This document shows, piece by piece, positions 28,772 through 35,891 of a stretch of 64,000 nt of DNA (position 1 is the first letter of the stretch; each line of letters begins with the position of its first letter). Position numbers and translations under genes: made by a program. A model generated the notes under the pieces. That model had not been told where the DNA came from. It made no database searches and saw only the letters and a list, made by a program, of their open reading frames with translations. The stretch comes from Vibrio maritimus (lineage in GTDB: Bacteria > Pseudomonadota > Gammaproteobacteria > Enterobacterales > Vibrionaceae): contig NZ_CP090438.1 in NCBI RefSeq assembly GCF_021441885.1, positions 3,472,001 to 3,536,000 of the forward strand, read 5' to 3'.

Positions 28772-29731
28772 TTATCCTGATAAATACCTATTTAGCGGAT
28801 TCAATTGCAGCACTTCCTCTAAATGATCAGGTGCAAGGTGTGCATAGCGCATCGTCGTCGTAATTTCACTATGACCTAGCACATCTCGAAGTTTGACAAT
28901 GTTCCCTCCACTCATGACATAGTGACTTGCGAAGGTGTGCCGTAAAACGTGTGTCATTTGCCCTTTAGGTAAGTCGATATATGCCTTATCAATAGCTTTG
29001 CGAAACGTCGAAAGGCTATTAAAAAACATTCGGCTATCACTGATAGGCTCAATGGCTTTGAGTTCATCAAAGAGATACTGATTAATGGGAACGGTGCGGT
29101 TCTTCGTTGACTTGGTATTTAAGAATGTGATCTTATTATTCTTGATCTGTGAGGGCTTCAATTCTTCAGCCTCACCCCATCTTGCACCAGTCGCAAGGCA
29201 GATTTTAACGATATAGACAAGTGAGCGATTACTAAAGGTTTTACATACCTCCAGCAAGCGGGCTATCTCTTCGTGGTCAAGAAACCTTAGTTCTTTCTCG
29301 CGCTCTTTGAACTGGCGGATCTTAGTTAGTGGGTTTTTGAATGTGATCACCCCTAGCCTGTCCAATTCGTTAAACATGGCCCTTAGATAAGCGTGCTCTC
29401 TGTTAATTGTCGTCGTGGAGACCTCAACACTTCGCCTCTCTCGATACCGCGCAAAATCTTCACTAGTCAGGTCACTAGCTACTGGATTACCGAGTTGTTC
29501 CGATATCCAATAGAGCTTTTTTCTGAGCCTAATGTGATCACTTAGTGACTTTCCATGCAGTCGATACCAGAGCGTAACCAGTTCATCTAGCCGCCTCATG
29601 TCCTTGTTGATACTTTTACGTTTTAGCTCTAATTCAAGTTGCACATCAAGCTGCACAGCATCCCGTTTCCTAGCAAAAACTCGCTCAGGTGCATAGCTTG
29701 AAAAATAACCTTTTTCATTCTTTAGCAGCAT
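28772..29731 (-). CDS. Tyrosine-recombinase integrase
   Basis: A 319-residue phage integrase. The N-terminal part is a SAM-like core-binding domain (residues about 50-135); the C-terminal catalytic domain shows the first Arg in ATGARWGEAEEL, the HVLRHTFASH box (HxxR) and LGHSEITTTMRYAHL with the histidine and nucleophilic Tyr. It recombines attP with the tRNA-Trp 3' end; the left attachment repeat lies 148 bp from its stop. Start ATG ending at 29731 follows AAAGGA. Transcribed in the same direction as the repressor 46 bp upstream, so both may be lysogenic genes. Confidence 0.95.
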   Translation of the reverse strand: MLLKNEKGYFSSYAPERVFARKRDAVQLDVQLELELKRKSINKDMRRLDELVTLWYRLHGKSLSDHIRLRKKLYWISEQLGNPVASDLTSEDFARYRERRSVEVSTTTINREHAYLRAMFNELDRLGVITFKNPLTKIRQFKEREKELRFLDHEEIARLLEVCKTFSNRSLVYIVKICLATGARWGEAEELKPSQIKNNKITFLNTKSTKNRTVPINQYLFDELKAIEPISDSRMFFNSLSTFRKAIDKAYIDLPKGQMTHVLRHTFASHYVMSGGNIVKLRDVLGHSEITTTMRYAHLAPDHLEEVLQLNPLNRYLSG

Positions 29732-29777
29732 GTCACGTTAATCCTTTCCATAGAATAAAACGAACGATAACAAAGGG

Positions 29778-30074
29778 TTAGGCAGTCTTTTTGTCGCTGT
29801 CTATTTTTTCGACAATGCCGAGTTCTAATAGAATAGTAAAATCCGGAGCTATCTGGCCGGATTCTGGAAGGGTCTTGTCGGTTGCTATCCAATAGGCGTA
29901 TTTATCAAACCGCTCATGCTTTGTGACTTTCATCAAATTTTTCTCATTTACCGACCTTTTGCCTAACTCGTAGCTTCTCACTGAAACTAACGGAACATCA
30001 ATAAGTTGCGAAAACTCATCTTGCGTCAATCCCTCTGCAATACGTATTGCTTTCAATTTTTTTCCAAGATCCAT
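29778..30074 (-). CDS. XRE-type helix-turn-helix repressor (CI-like)
   Basis: A 98-residue DNA-binding protein. Residues about 3-45 form a Cro/CI helix-turn-helix (LGKKLKAIRIAEGLTQDEFSQLIDVPLVSVRSYELGKR). The C-terminal half may dimerise; there is no LexA-type autoprotease domain, so SOS-independent control is likely. Start ATG ending at 30074 follows GAGG; an in-frame GTG at 30089 is less likely. It faces two palindromic operators and diverges from the Cox-like gene, the layout of a lysogeny switch in P2-like and satellite phages. Confidence 0.88.
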   Translation of the reverse strand: MDLGKKLKAIRIAEGLTQDEFSQLIDVPLVSVRSYELGKRSVNEKNLMKVTKHERFDKYAYWIATDKTLPESGQIAPDFTILLELGIVEKIDSDKKTA

Positions 30075-30090
30075 GCTTGACCTCGCCACA

Positions 30091-30130
30091 TATACGATCG
30101 TATATTCTACACAACCTATACGAACGTATG
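30091..30130. promoter_or_regulatory. Two repressor operators in the lysogeny switch
   Basis: TATACGATCGTATA (30091-30104, perfect palindrome) and TATACGAACGTATG (30117-30130, near-perfect) share the TATACG/CGTAT arms, with centres 26 bp apart. They lie between the divergent repressor and Cox-like genes. Confidence 0.75.
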
Positions 30131-30142
30131 ACCATAAATAAC

Positions 30143-30162
30143 CCGATATGGACAGATATCGG
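30143..30162. promoter_or_regulatory. Inverted repeat in the Cox-like gene leader
   Basis: CCGATAT and ATATCGG arms flank a 6-nt spacer, just upstream of the ribosome binding site at 30171. The left arm plus GG recurs near the left attachment repeat, so this could be a Cox/Xis site; it could also be an mRNA hairpin. Confidence 0.4.
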
Positions 30163-30184
30163 AACCAAACAAGGAGTGTATCAC

Positions 30185-30409
30185 ATGGCTACCGAAGTCC
30201 AGTACATGAAGGTCACGCTCTATTCCAGGAAGTCTGGAATGGGAGTTAAGCAAATCAAAGCACGCATGGACATTGGAGAAATTCCTGAAGTTATACACCT
30301 GCGAGAAGGTGGTGACCGCTACATCAATTGTACTGAACTTGAGAAGCGGCTAGAGCGTGGTGAGGTTGTATTTTCTGACCTGTCAGAACTTGAGGAAAGC
30401 AAAGCATGA
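30185..30409 (+). CDS. Small Cox/excisionase-like DNA-binding protein
   Basis: A 74-residue protein, first gene of the rightward transcript, at the position of Cro/Cox in P2-like switches. The segment MGVKQIKARMDIGEIPEVIHLREGG followed by DRYINCTELEKRL resembles Cox/Xis-type winged helices in which a helix precedes a beta hairpin; similarity is visual only. Such proteins repress the integrase promoter and direct excision. ATG 30185 follows AAGGAG by 8 nt; the open frame extends upstream across the operators and is discounted. Confidence 0.6.
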   Translation: MATEVQYMKVTLYSRKSGMGVKQIKARMDIGEIPEVIHLREGGDRYINCTELEKRLERGEVVFSDLSELEESKA

Positions 30410-30603
30410 CCCCACTAGTCCAAATCTACTCAAACGAAAAATGCCTACCCGTTGAGAACATTCCAGCAAATGAGCATTCATCAAACTTCTATCGCGCTGT
30501 GGCTGAAATGGAATTTCGAGCTGGGAATTCTGTTTTCTACATTAACCCGAAAATCGCGGTGATCTCCTTAAAAGGCGATCTACGCATTGTCATTCAAGGA
30601 TAA
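30406..30603 (+). CDS. Unknown small early protein (65 aa)
   Basis: Overlaps the Cox-like gene by ATGA (30406-30409), so the two are translationally coupled. Sequence is mixed alpha/beta in look (FYRAVAEMEFRAGNSVFYINPKIAVISLKGD), with no signal peptide, membrane segment or motif I recognise. Early location suggests a regulatory, replication or host-takeover role, which is only positional inference. Confidence 0.6.
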   Translation: MTPLVQIYSNEKCLPVENIPANEHSSNFYRAVAEMEFRAGNSVFYINPKIAVISLKGDLRIVIQG

Positions 30604-30607
30604 GAAC

Positions 30608-30868
30608 ATGACACACGCCGATGTAGTGAAATACGAGTACAACTTTTGGGTTCAGCGCTTTCAGTTTGACATTAGCGCCATGCGCGAGAACGCCGCTCCA
30701 GAGAACACCTACCTATTCATGAGCGAAAAGCTACGCGAAGAGGCTGCCAAACAATTACACCATATCGCCGAATTCGCCCATGCAGGCGGCGAAGGCGACT
30801 TAGCCTACCAAATCAACCGCGCCGCCGCTGAGTTAAACGCTGACGGCGTACCACCAATGCCAATGTAA
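30608..30868 (+). CDS. Unknown small early protein (86 aa)
   Basis: Starts 4 bp after the previous stop, with AAGGA 9 nt upstream of ATG 30608. Mostly helical in appearance (FMSEKLREEAAKQLHHIAEFAHAGGEGDLAYQINRAAAELN), acidic, soluble. No recognised domain. In the same transcription unit as its neighbours. Confidence 0.65.
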   Translation: MTHADVVKYEYNFWVQRFQFDISAMRENAAPENTYLFMSEKLREEAAKQLHHIAEFAHAGGEGDLAYQINRAAAELNADGVPPMPM

Positions 30869-30878
30869 GGAGTCCACA

Positions 30879-31103
30879 ATGCCAAAATCACACATAGAAC
30901 GAATGCAAAAAGAGCGATATGAGTTAAGTGAGCGGGTGCGAAAACTAACGGTGTTCATCTACCAAGAAGAAACGCTGTTCAAAGAACTCAACGAAATAGA
31001 CCAAAGACTCCTCAAAGCACAACTAAGAGCTATGAATGCTTACCAAGAGGTTCTAGAAATCCGACTTGACCTCGAAAATACAGGCATGGAGCATACGCAA
31101 TGA
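30879..31103 (+). CDS. Small coiled-coil phage protein (74 aa)
   Basis: An all-helical protein (HIERMQKERYELSERVRKL, KELNEIDQRLLKAQLRAMNAYQEVLEIRLDL) that resembles the short phage family often labelled crAss001_48-related, by its E-R-x2-L-x2-F, LL-x2-Q-x2-AM-x2-Y pattern. Function of that family is unknown. AAGGAG 6 nt upstream of ATG. Overlaps the next gene by ATGA. Confidence 0.65.
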   Translation: MPKSHIERMQKERYELSERVRKLTVFIYQEETLFKELNEIDQRLLKAQLRAMNAYQEVLEIRLDLENTGMEHTQ

Positions 31104-31348
31104 TCGTTAAAACTGAAAACAACCTTCTTTACGATAGCTCGCACCCAAAGTGCCAACTCCACTTTGCACGCACTCACGGACGCGGATTTGCGTTCATTCA
31201 ATGTCTCGATACTGGTCTAAACGGCAAAGCGGAGCATGTAAAACGCTATTGGGGCTTTTATGCTGACTCTCTCAATGAGAAAGAAAATGAAGCGGATATC
31301 TACCACATCATGAATTCAGGCAGCCCATGGCCTGATATACCGAAGTAA
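31100..31348 (+). CDS. Unknown small early protein (82 aa)
   Basis: Coupled to the previous gene by ATGA at 31100-31103. Rich in aromatic residues and histidine (KCQLHFARTHGRGFAFIQCLD, VKRYWGFYADSL). No membrane segment or known motif. Ends in SPWPDIPK. Confidence 0.6.
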   Translation: MIVKTENNLLYDSSHPKCQLHFARTHGRGFAFIQCLDTGLNGKAEHVKRYWGFYADSLNEKENEADIYHIMNSGSPWPDIPK

Positions 31349-31353
31349 TCCAC

Positions 31354-31617
31354 ATGGGTGATGTTACTTACAAAGAGGCAGTATCTAGCGTAGATCTGCC
31401 TATCACTAACCCCATACACAAGCCCTGTCCCGATAGGGAAGCGCTTGAAAACTTTGACCCAAAGAAAACGGACAGAGCGTGTTTCTTAATATCGAAGCTT
31501 CGAGAAAAGCACGGTATTAAAAAGCGCGTCAAGCCAAAACCTAACGCCCTTACCTACACATGCACCGAGCAAGGCTGTATCGAGTCTTGGGGAACAGTGA
31601 GTAACGCAAAGCCATGA
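31354..31617 (+). CDS. Unknown small early protein (87 aa) with paired Cys
   Basis: Starts 5 bp after the previous gene without a strong ribosome binding site, so its translation may depend on coupling. The C-terminal half is basic (GIKKRVKPKPNALTYTC) and carries two Cys five residues apart (TCTEQGC), possibly metal binding. Overlaps the next gene by ATGA. No family recognised. Confidence 0.55.
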   Translation: MGDVTYKEAVSSVDLPITNPIHKPCPDREALENFDPKKTDRACFLISKLREKHGIKKRVKPKPNALTYTCTEQGCIESWGTVSNAKP

Positions 31618-31805
31618 GTCGTAACGCCAAGTACGAAGCCAACAAGAAAGCGCAAGGATTAAAGAAGGTCACTTTGTGGATACCAGAAGAGCGAGAAAGT
31701 GAATTTCATATGCTCGCTAAAGCTTGTTGTGACTATCGACATTTAACCTTCAACACACTACGAGATACGCAATCTGGAAAGTTCGTTTCTCTCGAAAACC
31801 TATAG
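31614..31805 (+). CDS. Small RHH-like protein (63 aa)
   Basis: Begins with a basic segment (NAKYEANKKAQGLKKVTLWIPEERESEFHMLAKACC) in which KVTLWIPE followed by a helix looks like the beta strand and first helix of a ribbon-helix-helix repressor. Proteins of this look are common just before replication genes in small Vibrio phages, so a copy-number or transcription regulator is plausible. Coupled to the preceding gene by ATGA. Confidence 0.6.
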   Translation: MSRNAKYEANKKAQGLKKVTLWIPEERESEFHMLAKACCDYRHLTFNTLRDTQSGKFVSLENL

Positions 31806-31823
31806 CCCGTCACTGGTGACAGC

Positions 31824-32039
31824 ATGAAAACAAGAACAGAACAAGACCTAAGAGAAACCCAAATAACAAGTAGCAACATCTACGACTTTCAAGGGACGGA
31901 GGTTATTTGCAACAGCAATGATTGTCAGGGGCTACTTGTCGAACTTGAGCTAGTCGAAACTATGTCCGATAACCTTGAGCTACGCTGTCCTGCGTGTGGT
32001 GAAGCATACGCACATGTCACTAGCGACAATGAGTATTAA
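31824..32039 (+). CDS. Small zinc-ribbon-like protein (71 aa)
   Basis: Contains four Cys in two pairs: CNSNDC (residues about 29-34) and CPACG near the C-terminus, spaced about 20 residues apart as in zinc ribbons. Otherwise acidic and soluble. Directly precedes the replication endonuclease by 14 bp. A nucleic-acid-binding accessory role is inferred only from the fold type. Confidence 0.6.
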   Translation: MKTRTEQDLRETQITSSNIYDFQGTEVICNSNDCQGLLVELELVETMSDNLELRCPACGEAYAHVTSDNEY

Positions 32040-32053
32040 CCGCAAATATACCT

Positions 32054-34099
32054 ATGAAAAACGCCTCCACTATCCGCAATAGCATCAAGCGCACGATGCG
32101 CCAAAAGGATCTTATTCCCGTAAGACTCCTTTTTGATGCGCCTGAACTTTTGGTTACTGCGATGCAAGAAGCGGATAAACAAGGCTCACTCTTCACTCAA
32201 GAACTCAAAGACACCGCAAGAGATTACGTCCATAGGCATGGCACGCCCTTTTCTCGTCACTTTATCCCGCGCCTACCGTTTATCGTTCGTGAAGATGTGG
32301 AATACCAAATCGCTAAGCGCCTCAAGCGCAAGAACGCCACACGCTCGAACATGGAGCGCTTTATCAATACCGCCGTCAAACACGCCTTAAAATTTGCACC
32401 CGTGATTGAAGACAAGTTTCCGTTCGTCGATGAGCGCTGCGTTATCAACGAAAAGCAGCCCCTTGAGCGAACCAATCAAGACAGTAAACCCATTCATACC
32501 AACACCTTTACCAGTAAAATGTATGAATCTATCTCATTCGACCATCATGCGTTGATGTGTGATAACCGTATTGAAGCCATAGCCAGACACCTAACCGCAC
32601 GATTCACCGATATCATTCACGGCATCCAGCCCAATGAGGAAGATGAGCGCGGTTATGCAGACGCCCTGATAGAAGCCTATCGCACCATCTCAAACGAAAT
32701 GGAGCCGTTTTTCATTCAGCCCCCTACCGTGAATAAAAAGTACAAAGAAATCCAAGATGCGGAAAGGGATTTAGAAATCGCCATTCGTCGCTGTCTGGAT
32801 GCGACCTACCTTATCCGCAAGTTTAAGTACCTACGCACTCAGTACATTGAATATTCACAAATCGCCCTTGGTCGTGTGGGCAAAAAGAAAGGACAAGTAA
32901 AATACGTCTCCCCTCGCTCAATGACAAGGTGGAAACACAAGCAACGAGAGTCCGAGCAGTGGCTAGAAGCAATGGCGGCCTACGACCCTGAAACGGGCAT
33001 TACCTTTGCCCTTGATGAAGTGGTCAAGCGCACCGTATCAAACCAAGAAAACCGCCGCGTTGAATTGGTGGTTCGCACCCGTGGCGATGAAGAGCGCGCA
33101 ATTGATTTGGATTATGAGGGCGTCTTCATCACGTGGACACTCCCATCAAAGTATCACCGTAATTCGGTAAAGTGGAACGGCTGCACCGTCAAAGAGGCGC
33201 ACCAAAACCTCATGCACCAATGGCAGCTCGCTCGCGCATGGTTCAAAAAGATGGATATTGATTGGTTTGGGCTTCGTGTGGCTGAGCCTCACAATGACGG
33301 AACACCTCACGCGCACCTATTTATCTATGTTCACCCCAACCAAAAGCAAGCACTCATTGATATCTGCCGCACTATCGCTTGCGATGAAGACAGCGACGAA
33401 CTGAGCACAACAAAAGCACGTGAAGCCCGTTTTCTTGCCAAAGAGTGCGATCCAGAAAAAGGCACAGCAACGGGCTACATCATCAAGTACATCTCTAAAA
33501 ACATCAACGGCGCGCACATGCCAGAAACCGACGCGGAATTTAACGCTGAGCGTGTCCGTGCGTGGGCGTCAACGCACCGCATTAAGCAGTTCTCGCAATC
33601 AGGTGCAAAACCTGTGGGTATCTGGCGACAGCTTAGGCGCGCAACCGCAAAAGACACCTTCTTTGATGAAGAGCTAGAAGCCCTGCGGGATGCGGCTGAC
33701 AACTCTCGTTGGTCTGCGTTCTGCGAGATAGCAGGGCATGAAAAGTTAGCCTATGAAGAAAAACTCAACCAATTTGGTGAAACCACTAAGCGCGTGATAG
33801 GTATCGAGTGGTTAGGAAAAGTGATCGAGACTGCCAGCGCAAAATACAGTTTGGTCAAGAAATCGGACGTCAAGCGTTTGCAAGAAGCGCGGCGCGCTTC
33901 CCCTTGGAGCACTGAAAATAAGTGTAACCAGCCTCCCCCAGATACGGTTACACCGCTTGAAAAAGCGCTGATGGATGTGACCGGATGGAGCATTAAAGGG
34001 GTTCAGTGCTTGATTGGGCCACTCAAAAGGGGGAGCAAGATACCAATCGACAAACACACAAAACTTAGCATTCGAAGTGGGCGGCTGTGTACCACATAA
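32054..34099 (+). CDS. Rolling-circle replication initiation endonuclease (P2 gpA-like HUH)
   Basis: A 681-residue Rep of HUH superfamily I. The metal-binding motif is PHAHLFIYV (His 419 and 421), and motif 3 is GYIIKYISKN with two tyrosines four residues apart (about 475 and 479), the arrangement of phage gpA proteins that nick and religate in turn. WFGLRVAEPHNDGTPHAH is a strong family block. It would nick one strand of the circular genome and stay covalently bound, using a host helicase such as Rep. PM2 P12 belongs to the same broad family as I recall. Its nick site is often inside the gene itself. Confidence 0.9.
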   Translation: MKNASTIRNSIKRTMRQKDLIPVRLLFDAPELLVTAMQEADKQGSLFTQELKDTARDYVHRHGTPFSRHFIPRLPFIVREDVEYQIAKRLKRKNATRSNMERFINTAVKHALKFAPVIEDKFPFVDERCVINEKQPLERTNQDSKPIHTNTFTSKMYESISFDHHALMCDNRIEAIARHLTARFTDIIHGIQPNEEDERGYADALIEAYRTISNEMEPFFIQPPTVNKKYKEIQDAERDLEIAIRRCLDATYLIRKFKYLRTQYIEYSQIALGRVGKKKGQVKYVSPRSMTRWKHKQRESEQWLEAMAAYDPETGITFALDEVVKRTVSNQENRRVELVVRTRGDEERAIDLDYEGVFITWTLPSKYHRNSVKWNGCTVKEAHQNLMHQWQLARAWFKKMDIDWFGLRVAEPHNDGTPHAHLFIYVHPNQKQALIDICRTIACDEDSDELSTTKAREARFLAKECDPEKGTATGYIIKYISKNINGAHMPETDAEFNAERVRAWASTHRIKQFSQSGAKPVGIWRQLRRATAKDTFFDEELEALRDAADNSRWSAFCEIAGHEKLAYEEKLNQFGETTKRVIGIEWLGKVIETASAKYSLVKKSDVKRLQEARRASPWSTENKCNQPPPDTVTPLEKALMDVTGWSIKGVQCLIGPLKRGSKIPIDKHTKLSIRSGRLCTT

Positions 34100-34128
34100 C
34101 GGTGGTTCAAAAAGTTGCAGAAAAAAAA

Positions 34129-34153
34129 AGCGCGCCTGGAGCCAATAGCGCGC
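34129..34153. other. GCGCGC hairpin flanked by A runs
   Basis: GCGCGC arms (34130-34135 and 34148-34153) with a 12-nt loop, A9 before and A8 after. A rho-independent terminator only if read on the minus strand; 30 bp after the replication gene on the plus strand it may instead be an mRNA-end or origin structure. Confidence 0.45.
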
Positions 34154-34323
34154 AAAAAAAAGGACTTACACATCAACGGTCAATACGAACCCGTGCTTAG
34201 AAATCACTTCAGGTAGGAAGGCTCATAAAGACCGCACGGAAAAGTTATCACGTTTTCACTCAATGGCGAGTTATAACTAGAGTTATAAGCTCATTACAAA
34301 CACATAACTATTGTGTAAATACC
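34154..34323. other. Noncoding region after the replication gene
   Basis: No ORF with a credible start. Contains the direct repeat AGTTATAA (34270-34277, 34283-34290) and the imperfect dyad ACACATAACTATTGTGT. A late promoter or origin may lie here; no strong -35/-10 pair could be picked out by eye. Confidence 0.35.
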
Positions 34324-34341
34324 AACATCGTGAGACAAGGG
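34324..34341 (+). repeat. Leader repeat copy 1
   Basis: AACATCGTGAGACAAGGG, 7 nt before ATG 34349. Differs from copies at 34514 and 40960 (AACGTCGTGAGACAGGGG) at two positions. The G-rich end supplies the Shine-Dalgarno; the upstream part is unexplained. Confidence 0.7.
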
Positions 34342-34348
34342 AGCGCTC

Positions 34349-34504
34349 ATGAACAACACTCTCAAAGCGCTCAGGTCTAGCAAAATTCGCAACAAAGTGA
34401 AGCAAGCCTGCTTTGCTTGGGTGGGAATTCAACAAGCGAAGTGCGTTAGCTGTAATCGATATTATCGATTACTATGTGAGCTATCGATTCAATTAATCGA
34501 TTAA
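34349..34504 (+). CDS. Unknown 51-aa protein behind leader repeat 1
   Basis: ATG 34349 with AAGGGA at ideal distance. The product is basic (MNNTLKALRSSKIRNKVKQ) with a CVSC pair around residue 33-36 and a hydrophobic, Leu-rich end. Its last 17 codons overlap a cluster of ATCGAT palindromes. The strong ribosome binding site, shared with two other phage genes, supports it being real; no function can be given. Confidence 0.5.
   Translation: MNNTLKALRSSKIRNKVKQACFAWVGIQQAKCVSCNRYYRLLCELSIQLID
34453..34501. promoter_or_regulatory. Cluster of four ATCGAT palindromes
   Basis: ATCGAT at 34455, 34464, 34483 and 34496, arranged as two inverted repeats: TAATCGAT-N3-ATCGATTA and ATCGATT-N5-AATCGAT, about 30 bp between centres. 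Just upstream of the late gene block, so a candidate binding site for a phage regulator or replication protein. Confidence 0.45.
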
Positions 34505-34513
34505 CTTTAATCC

Positions 34514-34531
34514 AACGTCGTGAGACAGGGG
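34514..34531 (+). repeat. Leader repeat copy 2
   Basis: AACGTCGTGAGACAGGGG ending 6 nt before ATG 34538; same as copy 3 at 40960. Bases AACGTCGTGAGACAG also occur in the 23S rRNA gene (42337-42351, minus). Confidence 0.75.
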
Positions 34532-34537
34532 AACACT

Positions 34538-34774
34538 ATGAAAACCACACAGCAAACACTCAACCGTCAAGCGTTCGATAGCTTAGCGCGAGCCGGTAAC
34601 CTTTTTCCATACCACAACACACTGATTGAACTACTGGAAGCGCAAGCCTCTCAGCTCGATAAACAAGCTCTCGAACTTGCTAGGTTCAAAAAAGACAACG
34701 CCAGCCTAAAAGGCCAAGTCACCAAGCTAACTAACCGAGTTAAGGAGTTTGAACGTGAACATGCCAACCATTAA
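34538..34774 (+). CDS. Unknown small coiled-coil protein (78 aa)
   Basis: First gene of the continuous late block. The C-terminal half is a clear heptad coiled coil (LEAQASQLDKQALELARFKKDNASLKGQVTKLTNRVKEFE). No membrane segment. ATG 34538 follows AGGGG of leader repeat 2; an upstream in-frame GTG lies inside the leader and is rejected. Overlaps the next gene by 20 bp. Confidence 0.65.
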   Translation: MKTTQQTLNRQAFDSLARAGNLFPYHNTLIELLEAQASQLDKQALELARFKKDNASLKGQVTKLTNRVKEFEREHANH

Positions 34775-35045
34775 GCATCTACCCGCGCTAATCATTCAGC
34801 ACACTCGATGCGTGAAAGCCACCAGTGATGCAAGGACATTGCTGATACATTCTCTGGGCAACATCGATATCGATACGTCCGGCGGTTTGATGGGTACCCT
34901 TAAGACCTTATGGTCATCCGGTGGTGAGCTTGCCCCTGCTGGAGCTTTACTGCTGGATTATCTCGACAAAATGGAGCAAGAGCGTGATGTGAGCAATCAA
35001 ATACTCATCATCAATGCAAGGCATTCAATGGAGAATAGCTCATGA
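34755..35045 (+). CDS. Unknown small protein (96 aa)
   Basis: Translation from GTG 34755, 7 nt after AAGGAG (34742-34747); ATG 34761 is a possible alternative and TTG 34749 is too close. Contains a Gly/Leu-rich middle (GGLMGTLKTLWSSGGELAPAGALLLDYLDKM) that may be an amphipathic helix. Overlaps its neighbours at both ends (20 bp and ATGA). No family recognised. Confidence 0.6.
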   Translation: MNMPTIKHLPALIIQHTRCVKATSDARTLLIHSLGNIDIDTSGGLMGTLKTLWSSGGELAPAGALLLDYLDKMEQERDVSNQILIINARHSMENSS

Positions 35046-35311
35046 CTCAAATAATCAAAACCGTTCATTGCCCTACGTGTGGTGAATACGCTGACGTTCG
35101 ACAGCGCAAAGGCAAATACAAACAGCTCGATTTGAAGTGCCCTACATGCGGCGTACTGAACTATCAAACTCGTCAAGGTCAAGCAGCCCTCACCTCTCTA
35201 CCAGAAGTGAAGAAACCGGAGCCCAAACCGGAAAGCGGCAGTGAGGATAAGCCGGAAAATAAACCGGAATATACCGGTAATACGTTATCCAATTTCTTAG
35301 GGTGGGAGTAA
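35042..35311 (+). CDS. Zinc-ribbon protein with Pro/Glu-rich tail (89 aa)
   Basis: N-terminal zinc ribbon with CPTCG (residues about 10-14) and CPTCG (about 33-37), the typical four-Cys knuckle pair, followed by a charged repeat tail (KKPEPKPESGSEDKPENKPE). Ribbon proteins of this kind bind nucleic acid or proteins. The tail composition is echoed at the start of the next gene. Coupled to the previous gene by ATGA. Confidence 0.65.
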   Translation: MTQIIKTVHCPTCGEYADVRQRKGKYKQLDLKCPTCGVLNYQTRQGQAALTSLPEVKKPEPKPESGSEDKPENKPEYTGNTLSNFLGWE

Positions 35312-35315
35312 TCAA

Positions 35316-35891
35316 ATGAACCAAGTTGATATCAGCCCGGAAACAGTCGAACGCAGCTATGATGCCATTGCGGAAAAATGGTGCCCTCAGACACTTGCCA
35401 CTCCACTTGATAACCAACCGGATTTTAAACCGGACACGTTAACACCGGAGCCGGACTTTGAGCCGGAAAGAGTCTCCTCAGCAGACTCCCTCGCCGCGCA
35501 GCGAGAGATTGACATTCCGATGGTGACACTACGCCGATGGGAGCATGACGAGTCCATTTCCCCCGAGCTTATCCGCAATAGCATTCATGTTACCCGGGAA
35601 TTCGTAGCGGAAAACACCGAGCTTGTCATTCGTGAAATGGCCGAACTCGATGTAGAGCGCGAGACCATTGATAAGTTTGCGCTCTCCAATGCCAAACTGG
35701 TGGTGCACTACTACCCGAAAGGCGGCGTACTTGAAGTGATGGAGAACTACGGATTGTGGTTTGGTGCACTGTCTTCCACTGCTGGACTTATCTTCGCGAT
35801 TAAAAACGCCAGTGAGAAAAAAGCGCAAACCACGAACAAACCGGTGGTTAAGCCGGGGAAGGCAGCCAATGAGGAGGATTACCATGCGTAA
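35316..35891 (+). CDS. Putative membrane-anchored phage protein (191 aa)
   Basis: N-terminal acid/proline repeats (PDFKPDTLTPEPDFEPE, residues about 35-51), a central soluble alpha-helical part (ELIRNSIHVTREFVAENTELVIREMAELDVERETIDKF), then a hydrophobic segment near residue 150 (YGLWFGALSSTAGLIFAI) and a basic tail. It may be a virion-membrane or assembly protein. The 3' end overlaps the ATPase start by 8 bp, tying it to the morphogenesis block. Confidence 0.6.
   Translation: MNQVDISPETVERSYDAIAEKWCPQTLATPLDNQPDFKPDTLTPEPDFEPERVSSADSLAAQREIDIPMVTLRRWEHDESISPELIRNSIHVTREFVAENTELVIREMAELDVERETIDKFALSNAKLVVHYYPKGGVLEVMENYGLWFGALSSTAGLIFAIKNASEKKAQTTNKPVVKPGKAANEEDYHA

Noticed and set aside
30047..30184. 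Upstream extension of the Cox-like ORF
   Set aside because: It crosses both operators and lacks a ribosome binding site, while ATG 30185 has AAGGAG.
34129..34153. Plus-strand rho-independent terminator after Rep
   Set aside because: The hairpin is followed by A, not T, on the plus strand; kept only as an unexplained structure.
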